This document shows, piece by piece, positions 1 through 7,632 of a stretch of DNA of 23,862 nucleotides. The notes beneath the pieces are model-generated. The model was not told the origin of the DNA. It did no database searches and was given only the letters and a program-made list of their open reading frames with translations. Both the position numbers and the translations under genes were made by a program. The DNA is from Scytonema sp. UIC 10036 (GTDB lineage Bacteria > Cyanobacteriota > Cyanobacteriia > Cyanobacteriales > Nostocaceae), in the NCBI RefSeq assembly GCF_009725235.1, contig NZ_WJFC01000207.1, positions 1-23,862 on the forward strand, read 5' to 3'. Position 1 is the stretch's first letter; every line of letters starts with the position of its first letter.

Positions 1-92
1 CCATTGAGAATGCGTAAGTCCCGATCGACTTAAATCGACCTTAAAATAATATTATAGACTTGCATGACGAATAACAAAATGAGGAACAAAAA

Positions 93-695
93 ATGACGAC
101 GCTATTAATTCAAACTCAAAGCGTCCCACTGACGGTTAATCTTCCTGCTATCAAATCAATGACTGTGGAACAGTTCTACGAATTCTGTCAAGCCAATCCC
201 GATTTAAGAATTGAGCGTAATGTCAGTGGAGAAGTCATCGTTATGCCACCTGCTTTTTCAGATACAGGCAATCGCAACTTCAAAATAGCTGTACAACTGG
301 GGAACTGGGCAGAACAAGATGGAACAGGCGAGCCTTTTGATTCTAGTGCAGGTTTTACCTTGCCCAATGGGGCAACTCGCTCCCCCGATGCCTCATGGAT
401 TAAACTAGAGAGATGGAATGCCTTAAGTGAGGAACAAAAAGCATCATTTGCTCCAATTTGTCCAGATTTCGTAATTGAGTTACGCTCAAAGAGCGATCGC
501 CTTAATGAATTGCAATCTAAAATGCAGGAATATATTGACAATGGCGTAACATTAGGATGGTTAATCGATCGCAAAAACCGTAAAGTTCACATATACCGTC
601 CCAATAGAGAACCTGAAATCTTAGATAATCCAGAAACAGTGAGTGGTGAACCACTACTACCAGGATTCGTGCTACAGATGGAGAAAATCTGGTGA
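93..695 (+). CDS. Uma2 family endonuclease (DUF820)
   Basis: A 200-aa protein of the Uma2/DUF820 family, which has a PD-(D/E)XK restriction-endonuclease-like fold and is present in many copies in filamentous cyanobacteria. The N-terminal part has the usual 'MTVEQFYEFCQANPDLRIER' opening. The acidic positions expected for the nuclease core are visible: P98-D99 and P124-D125 followed by E129 and K133 in 'FVIELRSKSD'. The C-terminal part has the family's 'YIDNGVTLGWLID' and 'LLPGFVLQMEKIW' segments, so the gene looks complete. GAGGAA lies 7 nt before the ATG and supports this start. The cellular role of the family is not established and it has often been linked to mobile DNA. No partner gene is adjacent; the next gene points the opposite way. 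Confidence 0.88.
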   Translation: MTTLLIQTQSVPLTVNLPAIKSMTVEQFYEFCQANPDLRIERNVSGEVIVMPPAFSDTGNRNFKIAVQLGNWAEQDGTGEPFDSSAGFTLPNGATRSPDASWIKLERWNALSEEQKASFAPICPDFVIELRSKSDRLNELQSKMQEYIDNGVTLGWLIDRKNRKVHIYRPNREPEILDNPETVSGEPLLPGFVLQMEKIW

Positions 696-845
696 TAGAT
701 GTCATAGTTGTACAAATAGTTACTACAAAATAAGTGTTTTTGCTATCGGAAACAAGGCACTTGGACTGACTGTGCTCGTGAACTTTATCGTCGTGGTCAA
801 GCGTTATTTAATTAATGATAGCCTCACGCTCTACACCCAGACGCT

Positions 846-873
846 GTAAAGACGCGAAATTTTGCGTCTCTAC
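846..873. repeat. REP-type palindrome (GACGC/GCGTC)
   Basis: A near-perfect inverted repeat of the 'AGACGCGAAAT...GCGTCT' kind, which is dispersed in cyanobacterial genomes. It overlaps the stop codon (870-872, minus strand) of the WYL-type gene and could form a hairpin at the 3' end of that mRNA. There is no T-run, so terminator function is uncertain. Confidence 0.6.
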
Positions 874-2219
874 TGGTATAGGTTAAATTCTGTAGCAACA
901 TCATCAGCAATGTTTTTTCGTAATTCCCAAGGCAGAATGACTTCAGCTTTTGGTCGCCATGCTCGTATACGCATACTGACATTATTATCGCCGTGTCGGT
1001 AATAGAGGCGATAGTAAGCATCTTTGTCGGAACGATTTTCTAAAACTTTGAGTAATGTCTGTCGTTCTGGTGGCTTTGTATTTTGCTGTATCAGATTCTT
1101 GGCTTGTTTGTAGCTAATTGCCTCAAAAGTTTCGTGTCGAAAGGTATTTTGAATATAGCGCTCGTGAAAATTGCGGTCAAATCGTAATAGCATCAATTGG
1201 GAGGGTAAATAGAAATCAAATCCCCACGCTTTGGACATTTCTATAGCAATGTAATCTGGATGGGGTAAAGATGCTTGTCGATCGCACTTTTGTAAATTTG
1301 CGGGAAGATCTGATGTCCATTCTAAAGCAGTCATTTTGTGAATGCGATCGAGGCGAAAATTGTACCAGTGTGTTTTTTGTTCAGGGCTTTCACCGTAAGC
1401 ACACAGATAAACTGCTCTTTGGACGTAGTAAATACAGACTGGATAAACGATGCAATTTACAGTGTTTCCCAATCTAGCGCTTTTATAACTGAGTTTTACT
1501 GGTGGTACGGGAGTTTTTGCCCAAAGTTGTTTTAATTTATGCTGCCAATCCTCTACTACATCAATGGTACTTCGAGGAATAACGTAATCTAGTTGTAGGA
1601 AAAAGCGTTGCACGCCGTTGATTTTTTGGGCGTGAGTTTCTGCGATTGCAACCAAATCTTCTTGTAGAAAGTTTAATTCATAAGCACTCACTTGGGTAGG
1701 TGTGACTTCATCTTGAGAACTAGCAGGACGTGGTGGAAATTCCCGCACGCGATGATATTTTTGGGCTTTGTATTCCAGCCAGCCAAGATCGACGAGAGTT
1801 TGCAAATCGCCTTGGAGAGAACGACGAGTGACACCGAACAAGCGCTGTTGTAGCTGTTGTTCCAGGTGAGATAAATCTATACCCGTGTGAGCCAGCATCA
1901 ATTCCTTCCACTCGCGTGCAGTGATGCTAGTTTGTTTGCTAAATAACCACTCGGATGTTATTTTGGAACACGAACAAAGAGAGTCATGTGGTTTGGGAAT
2001 AATATCTCCTTTAGGATGCGAGCGAGTGAAGAACGCATCTCGCCATTCTGCATAAGTGAAAGAGTCATTTAAAACCAAACGCTCTTGACTGTTTCCGTAG
2101 AGCGATCGCAACCACACCCATAAGCGAATAGCCCGCAACAGGTTTTGTTTGAGGGAACCTCGTGCCAACCACTGTAATAATTCTACAGAAGGAAGATCTT
2201 GAAAAACTTGTTCGGACAC
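870..2219 (-). CDS. WYL-type CRISPR-associated regulator (TIGR03985-like)
   Basis: A 449-aa protein that I match by pattern to the cyanobacterial CRISPR-associated family TIGR03985. The N-terminal third (about residues 1-170) is helical and has a winged-helix-like stretch around 'GVTRRSLQGDLQTLVDLGWLE' (about 130-150). The C-terminal half looks like a WYL-type ligand-binding region and ends in 'RAWRPKAEVILPWELR', which resembles the 'P.AEVLLPWELR' end of WYL regulators. WYL proteins next to cyanobacterial type I-D and III loci act as regulators, Synechocystis Sll7009 being an example (established knowledge). The gene is intact and faces away from the broken Cas10-like and helicase fragments downstream of 2365. 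It may therefore be the only unbroken gene left of a CRISPR locus. The family assignment is from memory of its features. Confidence 0.68.
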   Translation of the reverse strand: MSEQVFQDLPSVELLQWLARGSLKQNLLRAIRLWVWLRSLYGNSQERLVLNDSFTYAEWRDAFFTRSHPKGDIIPKPHDSLCSCSKITSEWLFSKQTSITAREWKELMLAHTGIDLSHLEQQLQQRLFGVTRRSLQGDLQTLVDLGWLEYKAQKYHRVREFPPRPASSQDEVTPTQVSAYELNFLQEDLVAIAETHAQKINGVQRFFLQLDYVIPRSTIDVVEDWQHKLKQLWAKTPVPPVKLSYKSARLGNTVNCIVYPVCIYYVQRAVYLCAYGESPEQKTHWYNFRLDRIHKMTALEWTSDLPANLQKCDRQASLPHPDYIAIEMSKAWGFDFYLPSQLMLLRFDRNFHERYIQNTFRHETFEAISYKQAKNLIQQNTKPPERQTLLKVLENRSDKDAYYRLYYRHGDNNVSMRIRAWRPKAEVILPWELRKNIADDVATEFNLYQ

Positions 2220-2364
2220 TAGCTGAATTCCTGTATGTGTGACTTTACTTTATGATAAAGCTAATTGGAAGCAGGGTTTTCCAAAGAGAATAAAGATTGT
2301 CAAAATAGAAAATTGCGGCAATATGCCGTACAATTGAACAGAATACATATCCATAAAGGCTGTT

Positions 2365-2541
2365 GTGAGTACTACAATATTTGACAGTTCCGAAGATAAC
2401 TCTAAGCGTTCTACTTTAGAACGCTTAGAGGCTCGTGTTAGCAAAGAACAAAAGGAACTTTTCCAAAGGGCTACTGATATTCAAATAACAATGTTCATCG
2501 CTATTTTGGGCAAAACGCCCAACTTTCTTGTTGTAGATTAA
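2365..2541 (+). pseudogene. DUF1778 (TacA-like) antitoxin, 5' fragment
   Basis: A 58-codon reading frame with a GTG start. Residues 18-42, including 'TLERLEARVSKEQKELFQRA' then 'TDIQ', are the ribbon-helix-helix opening of DUF1778 antitoxins, which pair with GNAT acetyltransferase toxins. After 'TDIQ' the family sequence stops abruptly and is replaced by an unrelated tail ('ITMFIAILGKTPNFLVVD'). The same DNA reads in another frame as a Cas10-like segment. This is therefore a truncated antitoxin fused at about 2480-2490 to different DNA. No GNAT toxin follows. Confidence 0.65.
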
Positions 2542-2806
2542 GTATTTTAAGCGGTATTTTAATAACAGCGTATAATACACCTATTTACTATGCAGAGCAA
2601 CTTTACGAGCAATTACTAAAATCCGCTAAGAACCGAGCGAAAAAACTTCAAATAGTTTGTGGCAATTTGGTAACTTAGAAGCCAATTTATTTACTAAAAA
2701 TATTATTCCTTACACTATCTACGAACTAGATAAATTATTTAGTGCAATCAACTATATTTTTAAACAATGTGAATTGCAACTAAACCATCTAAGTTCTGTT
2801 AGTTAA
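2478..2806 (+). pseudogene. Cas10-like 3' remnant, one frameshift
   Basis: An open frame from 2478 reads '...QLSCCRLSILSGILITAYN' then 'TPIYYAEQLYEQLLKSAKNR'. This resembles the segment of Cas10 palm domains with the pattern S-x-G-I-x-I-A-x-x-x-x-P followed by a helix ending A-K-x-x-A-K. A run of six A at about 2640-2645 marks a one-base frameshift. Reading continues in the next frame as 'NSLWQFGNLEANLFTKNIIP' then a helical tail ending 'ELQLNHLSSVS' and TAA (2804-2806). It lies between a WYL-type gene and a Cas3-like fragment, which fits a type I-D or III origin. The Cas10 match is by pattern only and could be wrong; that it is a broken gene fragment is more secure. Confidence 0.4.
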
Positions 2807-2825
2807 AATAATTATTATCAATATA

Positions 2826-3152
2826 ATGATAGCCGAAACGAATTTCTCCATTATTGACCAATACTTCCAAACTCTAACCACCTTTCTCCCACGAGATTTT
2901 CAACGAAAAACCGTCGCCAAACTCTTACAACGCCAAAACATCCTCCTTCGCGCACCTACAGGATCGGGTAAAACTGAAACAGCGATCGCGCATTGTTGGC
3001 GCAATCTGATACCATTTCACTTTTTTAGTGATACAAATGCCTTGGTAGGGGCGCAAGGCCTTGCGCCCCTACGACCAATGTATATGTATTACGATCGCGA
3101 TTTCGGGTTAGGACAACCAAAGGGGCTGATACAAGAGTTGTGTGATGCCTAA
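2826..3152 (+). pseudogene. Cas3-like helicase, N-terminal fragment with foreign tail
   Basis: The first 61 codons encode the start of a superfamily-2 DNA helicase: a Q-motif-like 'RDFQRKTVAKLLQ' (residues 23-35) and a Walker A loop 'APTGSGKT' (43-50). This arrangement is typical of CRISPR Cas3-type helicases. After residue 61 the helicase sequence stops. The frame runs through a MITE-like insertion containing a perfect 28-bp palindrome (3045-3072), then an unrelated tail 'YYDRDFGLGQPKGLIQELC' with a glycine-rich loop that might be the end of another cas gene. No DEAD box or later helicase motif remains, so it cannot be a working helicase. It lies just before two CRISPR-type repeats. Confidence 0.62.
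3045..3072. repeat. Perfect 28-bp palindrome (cyanobacterial REP/MITE core)
   Basis: The arm GTAGGGGCGCAAGG (3045-3058) is followed directly by its exact reverse complement (3059-3072), with no loop. Outside it, TTGG and CCAA extend the pairing with a small offset. This 'GGGGCGCAAGGCCTTGCGCCCC' element type is dispersed in cyanobacterial genomes. Here it sits inside the helicase fragment and probably marks the insertion that broke that gene. Confidence 0.85.
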
Positions 3153-3164
3153 TTGTGTGAAGTT

Positions 3165-3398
3165 GTATAAAAAATGTTTACACCCTGCAAGGCGACTGAA
3201 ACTCAACTTGCTAGGACTTACGCAACACCAACTGTATTTCAGGGATTTTACGCCTTGGAGATCCCCCCATCTCCCCCCAACCCCAGAGGGGACCCCTAGC
3301 CCCCCTTAAAAAGGGGGCGTAAGTTTTGCTTGCGTGTAGTTGCCGTTCTTTATGTAATACGTTTCCAACTGCTTACACGCCGCAAGGGGGACTGAAAC
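3165..3398 (+). CRISPR. CRISPR remnant: two repeats split by an insertion
   Basis: One well-kept 38-bp repeat lies at 3361-3398: it starts GTTTCCAAC, has a central CCGCAAGG and ends GACTGAAAC. This form (5' GTTTCCAAC, 3' ACTGAAAC) is common in cyanobacterial type I-D/III arrays. A second, degenerate copy at about 3165-3202 keeps GCAAGG and GACTGAAAC with several changes, one deletion and a decayed 5' end. The 158 bp between them is too long for one spacer and holds a MITE-like insertion (3213-3327). No third repeat was found. The array is probably dead or nearly so. Confidence 0.6.
3213..3327. repeat. MITE-like insertion inside the CRISPR remnant
   Basis: The element opens TAGGACTTACGC and closes GCGTAAGTTTTG, giving an 8-bp terminal inverted repeat ACTTACGC/GCGTAAGT (3216-3223 and 3317-3324). 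In between are C-rich and G-rich stretches around 'CCCCTAGCCCCCCTT'. Elements opening 'TAGGACTTACGCA' are common in Nostocales genomes. It separates the two CRISPR repeats. Confidence 0.5.
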
Positions 3399-3432
3399 CT
3401 TCTATATTACATAAACGGATAAGTTTCATCCA

Positions 3433-3738
3433 TTAGAATCTCTTTTTAAAAAGACGACAAACAATCTCTCCAGGATCGTTTTTCCCAAAAGGTAAAGCAG
3501 TTCCGTCTTTTTGAATTTTCTTGCGATCGCGACAATTATAAACCTCAACAGGTCTTTTCACCCCATCAACACTAAGAACAGCCCTATATTCCCAATAATT
3601 TTTGGCACTTCGTTTAATATCAATAATACAAATCTGATGCCCATTGTCATTACGGCAAAAAGATGCATATGCGGGCAGTGTGAAGAAAAAGCATATAGCA
3701 ATTACTAGTACCAAAGAAAGATGTTTCAGTAGAATCAT
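3433..3738 (-). CDS. Small secreted protein, hypothetical
   Basis: A 101-aa protein with a clear Sec signal peptide: Lys at position 5, a hydrophobic core at about 6-20, and a predicted cut after 'LPAYA' at about residue 25. The mature part of about 75 aa is basic and has four cysteines (28, 37, 69, 94 by rough count), which could form two disulfides. I do not recognise the family. The gene is divergent from the first phoD and shares a 193-bp intergenic region with its Pho box, so joint control by phosphate is possible but unproven. No strong ribosome-binding site precedes the ATG. Confidence 0.6.
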   Translation of the reverse strand: MILLKHLSLVLVIAICFFFTLPAYASFCRNDNGHQICIIDIKRSAKNYWEYRAVLSVDGVKRPVEVYNCRDRKKIQKDGTALPFGKNDPGEIVCRLFKKRF

Positions 3739-3802
3739 ATTGATATAATATTTGACTCAATATTTATATTAATCCTAAAAGAATGCGAATATTTCAAATA
3801 AT

Positions 3803-3832
3803 ATTAAGCAATATTTAACAGTATCTTAACTA
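3803..3832 (+). promoter_or_regulatory. Pho box upstream of phoD (first copy)
   Basis: Three 8-bp repeats separated by 3 bp, that is an 11-bp period: ATTAAGCA (3803-3810), TTTAACAG (3814-3821) and CTTAACTA (3825-3832). This matches the cyanobacterial SphR/PhoB Pho box pattern PyTTAAPyPy(T/A). A possible -10 (TAAATT, 3845-3850) follows. That places transcription start near 3857 and argues for translation from the ATG at 3932. Confidence 0.75.
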
Positions 3833-3931
3833 TACATTGGACGCTAAATTGTTAATCTTTTGATGCGTATTTATAAGTTATTTCAGTTTTTAGAAAAAAG
3901 TCCTGCTAAATACCAAGAGGCGAGATTTGTC

Positions 3932-5521
3932 ATGAAGCACTTGCATATCGAACGATTGCTATCAACTCCATTGAAGCGTCGTAACCTTTTAATTGGTGGT
4001 GGATTCTTAACAGGTTTAGCACTGACAACGCAGTGGACAAGCAGAGTCAATGCTCAAGCTAAATTTTCTAACTATCCCTTCAGTCTTGGTGTCGCATCAG
4101 GAGAACCCTATCCTAGAAGCGTTGTTATCTGGACGCGATTGGCTCCAGATCCACTAAATGGAGGTGGAATGCCGTCAGAAAATATCCCCGTACAATGGCA
4201 AGTTGCTACTGATGAAAAAATGACGAAGGTTGTGCGGAGCGGTACAACCTATGCAATTCCTGAATTAGGACACTCCGTACACGTTGTTGTAGAAGGATTG
4301 CAACCTGCTCGATGGTACTGGTATCAGTTTAAAGCAGGCAATGAAATTAGCCCTGTTGGACGCACTCGTACAGCTCCTACTCTTGGGCAAAAAATAGAAC
4401 GATTCCGCTTTGCATTTGCTTCTTGTCAGAATTGGGAAGATGGCTACTATGCAGCATATAAGCATATGGCAAAAGAAGAACTCGAGCTCGTTGTTCATCT
4501 TGGTGATTATATATACGAAGGAGCTGCAAATCCCACTCGTATCAGACAGCATAACGGACCAGAACCCGTAACACTGGAAGAATATCGCAACCGTCACGCC
4601 CTGTACAAAACTGACGAAGACCTACAAGCCGTTCATGCTGCTTTCCCGTGGGCTGTGACTTGGGACGACCACGAAGTAGACAACAACTGGGCGGATGAAA
4701 TTCCTCAAGACCCACAATTACAGTCGAGAGAGCAGTTTCTTGCACGTCGTGCTGCTGCTTTCCAAGCGTATTACGAACATATGCCATTGCGCCCGTTGTC
4801 AAAACCAGAAGGCATCGATCTGCAACTTTATCGGCGTCTCACCTTTGGCGATTTAGTGGAATTTAACGTGCTAGATACTCGCCAGTATCGCACCGATCAG
4901 CCTTGTGATGACGGTATCAAACCCCGATGTGAAGAAGCTTTTAACCCATCTGCCACTTTGACTGGTTCCAAACAGGAGAAATGGCTGTTTAATGGTCTCG
5001 ATCGCTCCAAGGCTCGTTGGAATATTCTTGCCCAACAGGTAGTGTTTACCCAACATGATTGGACTGCAGGGGAAGAGTCAGCTTTTAACGTTGATGCTTG
5101 GGATGGTTATGTGGCTGCTCGTCAGCGCATTCTTGATTTCCTCAATCAACGCAGACCCTCGAACCCAGTTGTTATTACTGGTGACACTCACTCTAGTTGG
5201 GTAAGCGACCTTTTAGCAGACTTCAACAACCCTGGTTCTCCTGTGGTGGGAACTGAGTTTGTCGGTACTTCTATTACCTCCGGTTTCGGCGCAAGCGACA
5301 GAATTGAAGCAGCTTTACCTGAAAGCCCCTGGGTAAAGTATTTTAACGGAAGACAGCGCGGTTATGTTCGTTGCGATCTCACTCACGAACGTTGGAGAAG
5401 TGATTACAGATTGTTACCACAGTCTCCACCTACCGGAGCAAATGTTCCCGATCCCAATGCACCAATTACTACGGCTGTATCTTTTGAGCTTCCAAATCAG
5501 GGAACTGTGAGACAAGTGTAG
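3932..5521 (+). CDS. phoD: PhoD-type alkaline phosphatase, Tat-exported
   Basis: The protein has 529 aa from the ATG at 3932. I chose this start over ATG 3863 because AGAGG lies 11 nt upstream, the predicted mRNA would begin near 3857, and the length then equals that of the neighbouring paralog. Residues 1-45 are a Tat signal peptide ('PLKRRNLLIGGG' and a hydrophobic core, with a cut near 'VNAQA'). The metallophosphoesterase core of PhoD follows: 'FASCQ' (about 162-166), 'HLGDYIYE' (189-196), 'WDDHEVDNNW' (244-253), 'LDTRQYR' (314-320) and 'GDTHSSW' (417-423). The Asp, Asn and His residues that bind Fe3+/Ca2+ in this family are present. PhoD releases phosphate from mono- and diesters outside the cytoplasm. 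A three-repeat Pho box upstream suggests induction by phosphate starvation. The convergent neighbour at 5880-7466 is a paralog. Confidence 0.93.
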   Translation: MKHLHIERLLSTPLKRRNLLIGGGFLTGLALTTQWTSRVNAQAKFSNYPFSLGVASGEPYPRSVVIWTRLAPDPLNGGGMPSENIPVQWQVATDEKMTKVVRSGTTYAIPELGHSVHVVVEGLQPARWYWYQFKAGNEISPVGRTRTAPTLGQKIERFRFAFASCQNWEDGYYAAYKHMAKEELELVVHLGDYIYEGAANPTRIRQHNGPEPVTLEEYRNRHALYKTDEDLQAVHAAFPWAVTWDDHEVDNNWADEIPQDPQLQSREQFLARRAAAFQAYYEHMPLRPLSKPEGIDLQLYRRLTFGDLVEFNVLDTRQYRTDQPCDDGIKPRCEEAFNPSATLTGSKQEKWLFNGLDRSKARWNILAQQVVFTQHDWTAGEESAFNVDAWDGYVAARQRILDFLNQRRPSNPVVITGDTHSSWVSDLLADFNNPGSPVVGTEFVGTSITSGFGASDRIEAALPESPWVKYFNGRQRGYVRCDLTHERWRSDYRLLPQSPPTGANVPDPNAPITTAVSFELPNQGTVRQV

Positions 5522-5534
5522 GTGGGTTAAACTT

Positions 5535-5576
5535 GGGAATTGAGCATGGGGCATTGTTTAAAGCTATTCAATTCCC
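5535..5576 (+). terminator. Hairpin after phoD, possible terminator
   Basis: A 9-bp perfect stem, GGGAATTGA (5535-5543) with TCAATTCCC (5568-5576), starting 14 nt after the phoD stop. The 24-nt loop is long and only a mixed pyrimidine stretch follows, so it is at best a weak intrinsic terminator. Confidence 0.4.
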
Positions 5577-5685
5577 CTTGTTCAATTTTCAGTATTTGAT
5601 AAAAACTTTGTATATTTATATAATTTTTTTAACATTTTACATATAAGTCAATACGGTTCAGTTAGAGCTAAAAACCTGATTTTGG

Positions 5686-5760
5686 GTAGGTTGGGTTGAG
5701 GAACGAAACCCAACATTTATCAGAATTTGTTGGGTAACGCTATCGCTCTACCCAACCTAC
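5686..5760. repeat. Dispersed palindromic repeat GTAGGTTGGGTTG, copy 1
   Basis: A 75-bp element with complementary ends (GTAGGTTGGGT with ACCCAACCTAC) and an inner GAAACCCAACA/TTGGGT pairing. A second full copy is at 7710-7782 and a truncated one at 23667-23683. This family is widespread between cyanobacterial genes. With the hairpin at 5819-5863 it fills the 358-bp space between the two convergent phoD genes. Confidence 0.75.
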
Positions 5761-5818
5761 AATTTCCGAGATCCCTTGCAGTATTGACACCCCATCTAAG
5801 TAGCATGATGCATAGTAA

Positions 5819-5863
5819 TTATCTTTTGTAAGACGTGAGATATCTCGTCTCTACAAAAGATAA
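5819..5863. terminator. Long hairpin at the 3' end of the second phoD
   Basis: Perfect outer arms TTATCTTTTGTA (5819-5830) and TACAAAAGATAA (5852-5863) enclose a second palindromic part around GAGATATCTC. It lies 16 nt beyond the stop of the minus-strand phoD. The left arm holds an A/T-rich run on either strand, so it could act as a two-way terminator between convergent genes. The core is also a REP-type sequence (GACG/CGTC). Confidence 0.5.
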
Positions 5864-5879
5864 CCAGACAAAAATTTCC

Positions 5880-7466
5880 TTAAATTTTCTGAGCGCCCGG
5901 TTGTCCGCTTGTAACGATAAACGAAGCAATGTTGCTAATTGTAGCAGCCTCTCGGTTAGCAGTTGTCGAAACGACTCGATAATCGCTTCGCCAAGTGTTA
6001 CGTGTAATTTGACAGCTGATGTAACCGCGAACATCACCGTTAAAAAACTTGACGTGCGGGTTTTCTGACAAGTTTGCTTGGACGTTTGGAGCCCAAGGAC
6101 AAAGAGAACTAATTGATGTACCAGCAAATTCAGTTGCTAAGGTTTCAGAATTTGGGTCATCAAAATCTTTCTTAATATCTTGAACACAGAAAGAGTGCCA
6201 GTCCCCTGTGATAATAACGGGATTGGATGGGCGACGGCTTTCTATAAAGTCTAAAATTCTTTGCCGCGCAGCAGGATAACCATCCCATTGATCCATATTG
6301 AATGCTTTTTCTGTTCCTGCTCGATAGTCAATTTGTCCAAACCAGATTTGTTGAGCTAGAACATTCCAACGAGCTGGCGATCGCTCCAATCCTTTAAACA
6401 GCCATTCTTCCTGTTCTTTGCCAGTCATTGTGAGAGCAGGATCGAGTCTATCTGGGCAATCTGGTGCAGAGGGAAAAGTTTGCAAGCAGACTTGATCCGA
6501 ACGATATTGACGAGTATCAAGCACGTTAAAAGAAGCTAAATCGCCAAAAGCAAACCGCCGATACAGTCTAAGATCGTCACCTGTTGGAAATGATTTCAAG
6601 CGCAGGGGCATATGCTCGTAGTATGCTTGGAAAGCTACTCTACGACGCTGGCGGAACTGTTCGGGCGACTGTCTATCTGGATCTTCTGGGACAAAACCCG
6701 CCCAGTTATTATCTACCTCGTGGTCATCCCACGTCACAATCCAAGGGAATGCTGCGTGAGATACTTGTAAATCTGGGTCGCTCTTGTACAGGGCGTAGCG
6801 GTTGCGGTAGTCCTCCAACGTAATGATTTCTGGACTATTGTGCTCGCGGACTCTATTGGGATTTGTGCTAATTCCACCTTCGTAAAGGTAATCCCCCAAG
6901 TGGACAACAAAGTTAAGGTCTTCTTCAGCCATGAACTTGTAGGCTGTATAAAAACCGCTTTGGTATTCCTGACAAGAAGCAAACGCAAAATTCAATTGGC
7001 TAATAGAGGTTCCCAAAGCAGGTGCAGTCCGAGTACGTCCGATAGGGCTAAGTTCGTTTCCGACCTTAAATTGATACCAATAAACCTTATCTGGTTCTAA
7101 GCCTTGAACATCAACGTGTACGGAGTGAGCTAGTTCTGGAGTTGCCACAGCAAATCCCTTCTGCAGCACTTTTGTCATACTTGCATCGGCTGCCAATTGC
7201 CACCTTACAAGAATATTTTCCTGTGGCATACCACCGCCGTTAATTGGGTCAGGTGCTAAACGCGTCCACAAAACAACTCCATTTGATAATGGATCTCCAG
7301 AGGCAACACCAAGAGTAAAAGGATAGGCAGAAAACTTTGGTTGAGCTAGTACTCTGTGTGACCATTGGCTGGCAATTGTAAAACCCAAAAACCCACCAGC
7401 ACCAATTAACAGGTTTCTTCTTTTGAATTTAGTTGACAAATAATGCTCAAAATTTGAACGGCGCAC
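5880..7466 (-). CDS. phoD: PhoD-type alkaline phosphatase, Tat-exported (paralog)
   Basis: A 528-aa paralog of the first PhoD. The start is a GTG with a near-ideal ribosome-binding site (GAAGGAGGT, about 4 nt before it), which decides the start. The Tat signal 'FKRRNLLIGAGG' lies at residues 14-25, with a cut near 'VLAQP' (about 39-43). The core motifs are the same as in the other copy: 'FASCQE', 'HLGDYLYEGG', 'WDDHEVDNNW', 'LDTRQYR' and 'GDWHSF'. The last replaces the 'GDTHSS' of the first copy, so substrate preference may differ. The sequence divergence indicates an old duplication or two separate acquisitions. A Pho box lies about 170 nt upstream. The extra cysteines ('VCLQTFPSAPDC', 'SLCPW') are not matched one for one in the other copy. 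Confidence 0.93.
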   Translation of the reverse strand: MRRSNFEHYLSTKFKRRNLLIGAGGFLGFTIASQWSHRVLAQPKFSAYPFTLGVASGDPLSNGVVLWTRLAPDPINGGGMPQENILVRWQLAADASMTKVLQKGFAVATPELAHSVHVDVQGLEPDKVYWYQFKVGNELSPIGRTRTAPALGTSISQLNFAFASCQEYQSGFYTAYKFMAEEDLNFVVHLGDYLYEGGISTNPNRVREHNSPEIITLEDYRNRYALYKSDPDLQVSHAAFPWIVTWDDHEVDNNWAGFVPEDPDRQSPEQFRQRRRVAFQAYYEHMPLRLKSFPTGDDLRLYRRFAFGDLASFNVLDTRQYRSDQVCLQTFPSAPDCPDRLDPALTMTGKEQEEWLFKGLERSPARWNVLAQQIWFGQIDYRAGTEKAFNMDQWDGYPAARQRILDFIESRRPSNPVIITGDWHSFCVQDIKKDFDDPNSETLATEFAGTSISSLCPWAPNVQANLSENPHVKFFNGDVRGYISCQITRNTWRSDYRVVSTTANREAATISNIASFIVTSGQPGAQKI

Positions 7467-7632
7467 AGATACCTCCTTCAGAGTTGGGGAAATTCAGGGG
7501 CAGTGAGAGGAGTGATTTCGTGGAGTTTCTACAGTGTCGTTAATCTCACTTAAGCCTGAGTTGTCCCGATAAATGTTAAGTAAAGACCTTATCAAGCGAA
7601 CGTTAACAACCTGTCAAGTAACAGCCAATTTG

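Noticed and set aside
643..849. A 68-codon plus-strand frame overlapping the end of the Uma2 gene
   Set aside because: It overlaps the real gene in another frame, has no ribosome-binding site, and its residue composition looks random.
2250..2444. A 64-codon minus-strand frame upstream of the WYL-type gene
   Set aside because: It overlaps the clearly recognisable DUF1778 fragment on the other strand and has no family features.
3165..3398. A working CRISPR array
   Set aside because: Only one good and one degenerate repeat exist, the distance between them is 158 bp with a MITE-like insertion, and no third repeat or leader was found. Kept only as a remnant.
3860..3931. An N-terminal extension of the first phoD from TTG 3860 or ATG 3863
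   Set aside because: The predicted transcript would start almost at these codons, the Tat signal would be buried by 24 extra residues, and the paralog has the same length as the protein starting at 3932.
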